Origin: Thermoproteota archaeon
GTDB taxonomy: Archaea > Thermoproteota > Methanomethylicia > Culexarchaeales > Culexmicrobiaceae
Assembly: GCA_003649145.1 (NCBI GenBank)
Contig: QMQZ01000014.1
Coordinates: 1-6,479, forward strand
Direction: 5' to 3'
Length of the DNA stretch: 6,479 nt
This document shows, piece after piece, positions 5,601 through 6,479 of this stretch. Position 1 is the first letter of the stretch. The number at the start of each line of letters is the position of its first letter. The translations under genes were made by a program, and so were the position numbers. The notes below the pieces were generated by a model. That model was not told where the DNA came from, made no database searches, and saw nothing but the letters and a program-made list of their open reading frames with translations.

Positions 5601-6151
5601 TTCTCGAGAAGAGTGCGGTCATAGTAGTTGTTGAACAGTACAATTAAACTTGCTGGGTTCCTATATGAAACGCTTATCCTAACCGGCTTCGCGCCATACT
5701 TAGAGAGCAAGGACAAATCCTCGTCAAGTAGGCTTGGATACCCAATCACCAACTTGAAGTCGCGGGGAATTAAAATAGACCTTAGATCAGCTCCCTTCAA
5801 GTCGTAGTACATTATTTTCAAGCCACCCTTCAAAAAATCAGCGAAACTACCCTTACCAGCGAAAACTCCTGGAGTAGACTCCTTAGCTCTTGGAAGGTCA
5901 CGCCTACTCGCAATTAAAATCGCCCTCTTCACTATGCCAAAGGTAGACTGCTCATCTGGACGCAAGTACCTCAATCTACGAGGCTCAAATCTCAGGAAAA
6001 TTTGATCACTGAAAAATAGAGTCAATTTGGTGTCAAACCTCAATCCATGAGAAATCAGCAGTGCAGCTGAAATGCTGCTCGACACCGTGGGGAAGAAATT
6101 CTTCAAAGCCTCATCAGATGAGAAGTTAAACTTAACAATAAACTCCCTTAT
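5594..6151 (-). CDS. trmY: TrmY-like tRNA (pseudouridine-54 N1)-methyltransferase, probable ATA start
   Basis: TrmY is a SPOUT methyltransferase that converts pseudouridine-54 of tRNA to N1-methylpseudouridine. Read from ATA at 6149-6151 the protein is 185 residues, slightly short for the family. Visible family features are the first strand REFIVKFN (2-9), AALLISHGLRFDT (29-41), LRYLRPDEQST (60-70), KESTPGVF (90-97) and the GFEDLL-like GSFADFLKGG (101-110). The knot region is divergent: VIGYPSLLDEDLSLL (135-149) stands where I recall GDHxG, and the usual His/Cys near the C-terminus are replaced (NPASLIVLFNNYYD). The nearest conventional start is TTG at 6104-6106 (170 residues), but it would remove the first core strand and has GAGG only 2 bases away. 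The ATA has GGGGGT (6158-6163) 6 bases upstream. The gene starts 1 bp after the SRP54 stop and its TGA lies in the Pus10 SD. TrmY family is fairly sure; retained activity is not. Confidence 0.78.
   Translation of the reverse strand: MREFIVKFNFSSDEALKNFFPTVSSSISAALLISHGLRFDTKLTLFFSDQIFLRFEPRRLRYLRPDEQSTFGIVKRAILIASRRDLPRAKESTPGVFAGKGSFADFLKGGLKIMYYDLKGADLRSILIPRDFKLVIGYPSLLDEDLSLLSKYGAKPVRISVSYRNPASLIVLFNNYYDRTLLEKR
5598..5613. repeat. 16-bp perfect palindrome at the TrmY/Pus10 junction
   Basis: CTCTTCTCGAGAAGAG is identical on both strands. It encodes the final residues of the TrmY-like protein and touches the Pus10 SD. In RNA it could form a 6-bp stem with a UCGA loop. About 0.1 perfect 16-bp palindromes are expected by chance in a window this size, so it is suggestive only. 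Confidence 0.5.
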
Positions 6152-6152
6152 G

Positions 6153-6479
6153 TCAAGACCCCCAAATGCCGCCCTTAAACTGCCTAAAGTGCCTAGCCCT
6201 CCTCCTGAACTGCTTAAACATCTTCCTCATAGCCTTATACTGATTCAAAAGCTCCCTCACATCCCTAACAGTAGTCCCAGACCCTATAGCTATCCTCCTC
6301 ATCCTAGACCTATCAATAATTTCAGGATGAGTGAGCTCCTCCTCAGTCATGGACTGCATTATCGCTACAAACTTCTTCAACTTATCCTCTGTAACCTCCT
6401 CAAACCCCTCTGGAAGAGAAAAGCTCAATCCCGGTATGAGCTTCAGCAACTTCCCAAGAGGGCCCATCTTCCTCATGGA
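6153..6479 (-). CDS. srp54: Signal recognition particle protein SRP54, M domain (5'-truncated by window end)
   Basis: The last 108 residues of SRP54 are present; the frame stays open to the window edge, so the NG GTPase domain lies outside. The visible segment is the methionine-rich M domain that binds SRP RNA and signal peptides at the ribosome exit. It shows RKMGPLGKLLKLIPGL, the flexible finger region with bulky hydrophobics, AIMQSMTEEEL, then HPEIIDRSRMRRIAIGSGTT, the SRP-RNA-binding helix-turn-helix signature, and VRDVRELLNQYKAMRKMFKQF. The tail is very basic and ends RQFKGGIWGS. The ATG at 6474-6476 is an internal Met, not the start. The TGA stop (6153-6155) is 1 bp from the proposed ATA start of trmY, so SRP54, TrmY and Pus10 form one tight unit. 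Confidence 0.96.
   Translation of the reverse strand, partial: SMRKMGPLGKLLKLIPGLSFSLPEGFEEVTEDKLKKFVAIMQSMTEEELTHPEIIDRSRMRRIAIGSGTTVRDVRELLNQYKAMRKMFKQFRRRARHFRQFKGGIWGS
6158..6163 (-). promoter_or_regulatory. Shine-Dalgarno site supporting an ATA start for TrmY
   Basis: GGGGGT followed by CTTGAC and ATA (6149-6151) has the same core and the same 6-base spacing as the rpoF SD and GTG. It lies within the last codons of the SRP54 gene. No in-frame ATG, GTG or TTG occurs between it and the TTG at 6104-6106, about 50 bases further on. Confidence 0.5.

Noticed and set aside
6104..6106. TTG as the true TrmY start
   Set aside because: It removes the conserved first strand and its GAGG is only 2 bases away, although it is the first conventional start codon and cannot be fully excluded.
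1..6479. A new defence, mobile or secretion system
   Set aside because: Every frame with convincing coding character belongs to a core translation, transcription or RNA-modification family; there are no transposase, integrase, toxin or repeat-array signals.

Overview
The window comes from an archaeon. It encodes ribosomal protein L21e, RNA polymerase subunit F (Rpb4), archaeal Pus10, a TrmY-like methyltransferase, a DUF655 protein and an SRP54 M domain, a set not found together in bacteria. Strong GGAGGT-type Shine-Dalgarno (SD) sequences, frequent GTG/TTG starts and tight packing suggest a thermophile-like lineage, perhaps TACK (Thermoproteota, Korarchaeia or Bathyarchaeia). The exact lineage cannot be decided from this sequence.

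Layout. Positions 1-735 on the + strand hold the 3' part of a radical SAM gene of the archaeal COG2108 type, running in from the left edge. Everything else is on the - strand. Read in transcription order from the right edge, these genes are: SRP54 C-terminus (cut by the window end), TrmY-like tRNA pseudouridine-54 N1-methyltransferase, Pus10, an 85-bp gap with a probable promoter, then L21e, rpoF, DUF655, ksgA/dim1, a HemK2-type glutamine methyltransferase and a TrmJ-type tRNA 2'-O-methyltransferase. The last of these overlaps the end of the radical SAM gene tail to tail by 9 bp. There are no RNA genes, mobile elements, CRISPR arrays or gene-free stretches above 300 bp.

How the genes fit together. 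This is an information-processing neighbourhood centred on making and maturing the translation apparatus. Pus10 makes pseudouridine-54 in the tRNA T-loop, and TrmY methylates that same residue; the two genes almost abut. KsgA dimethylates the 16S rRNA 3' hairpin, HemK2 modifies release factor aRF1, and TrmJ methylates tRNA position 32. L21e and RpoF lead this second block. The order L21e-rpoF-DUF655-ksgA-hemK is, from memory, a conserved archaeal cluster.

The most unusual points are these. The TrmY homologue has no ATG/GTG/TTG start that keeps its first beta strand; an ATA codon sits exactly where the start should be, behind a well-spaced SD. The same protein also lacks the usual GDH and His/Cys signatures of its family. 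Only one of the eight - strand genes that start within the window appears to start with ATG. Codon third positions follow the DNA strand (A/C on +, G/T on -) whichever way the gene points. I see no evidence for an entirely new multi-gene system.
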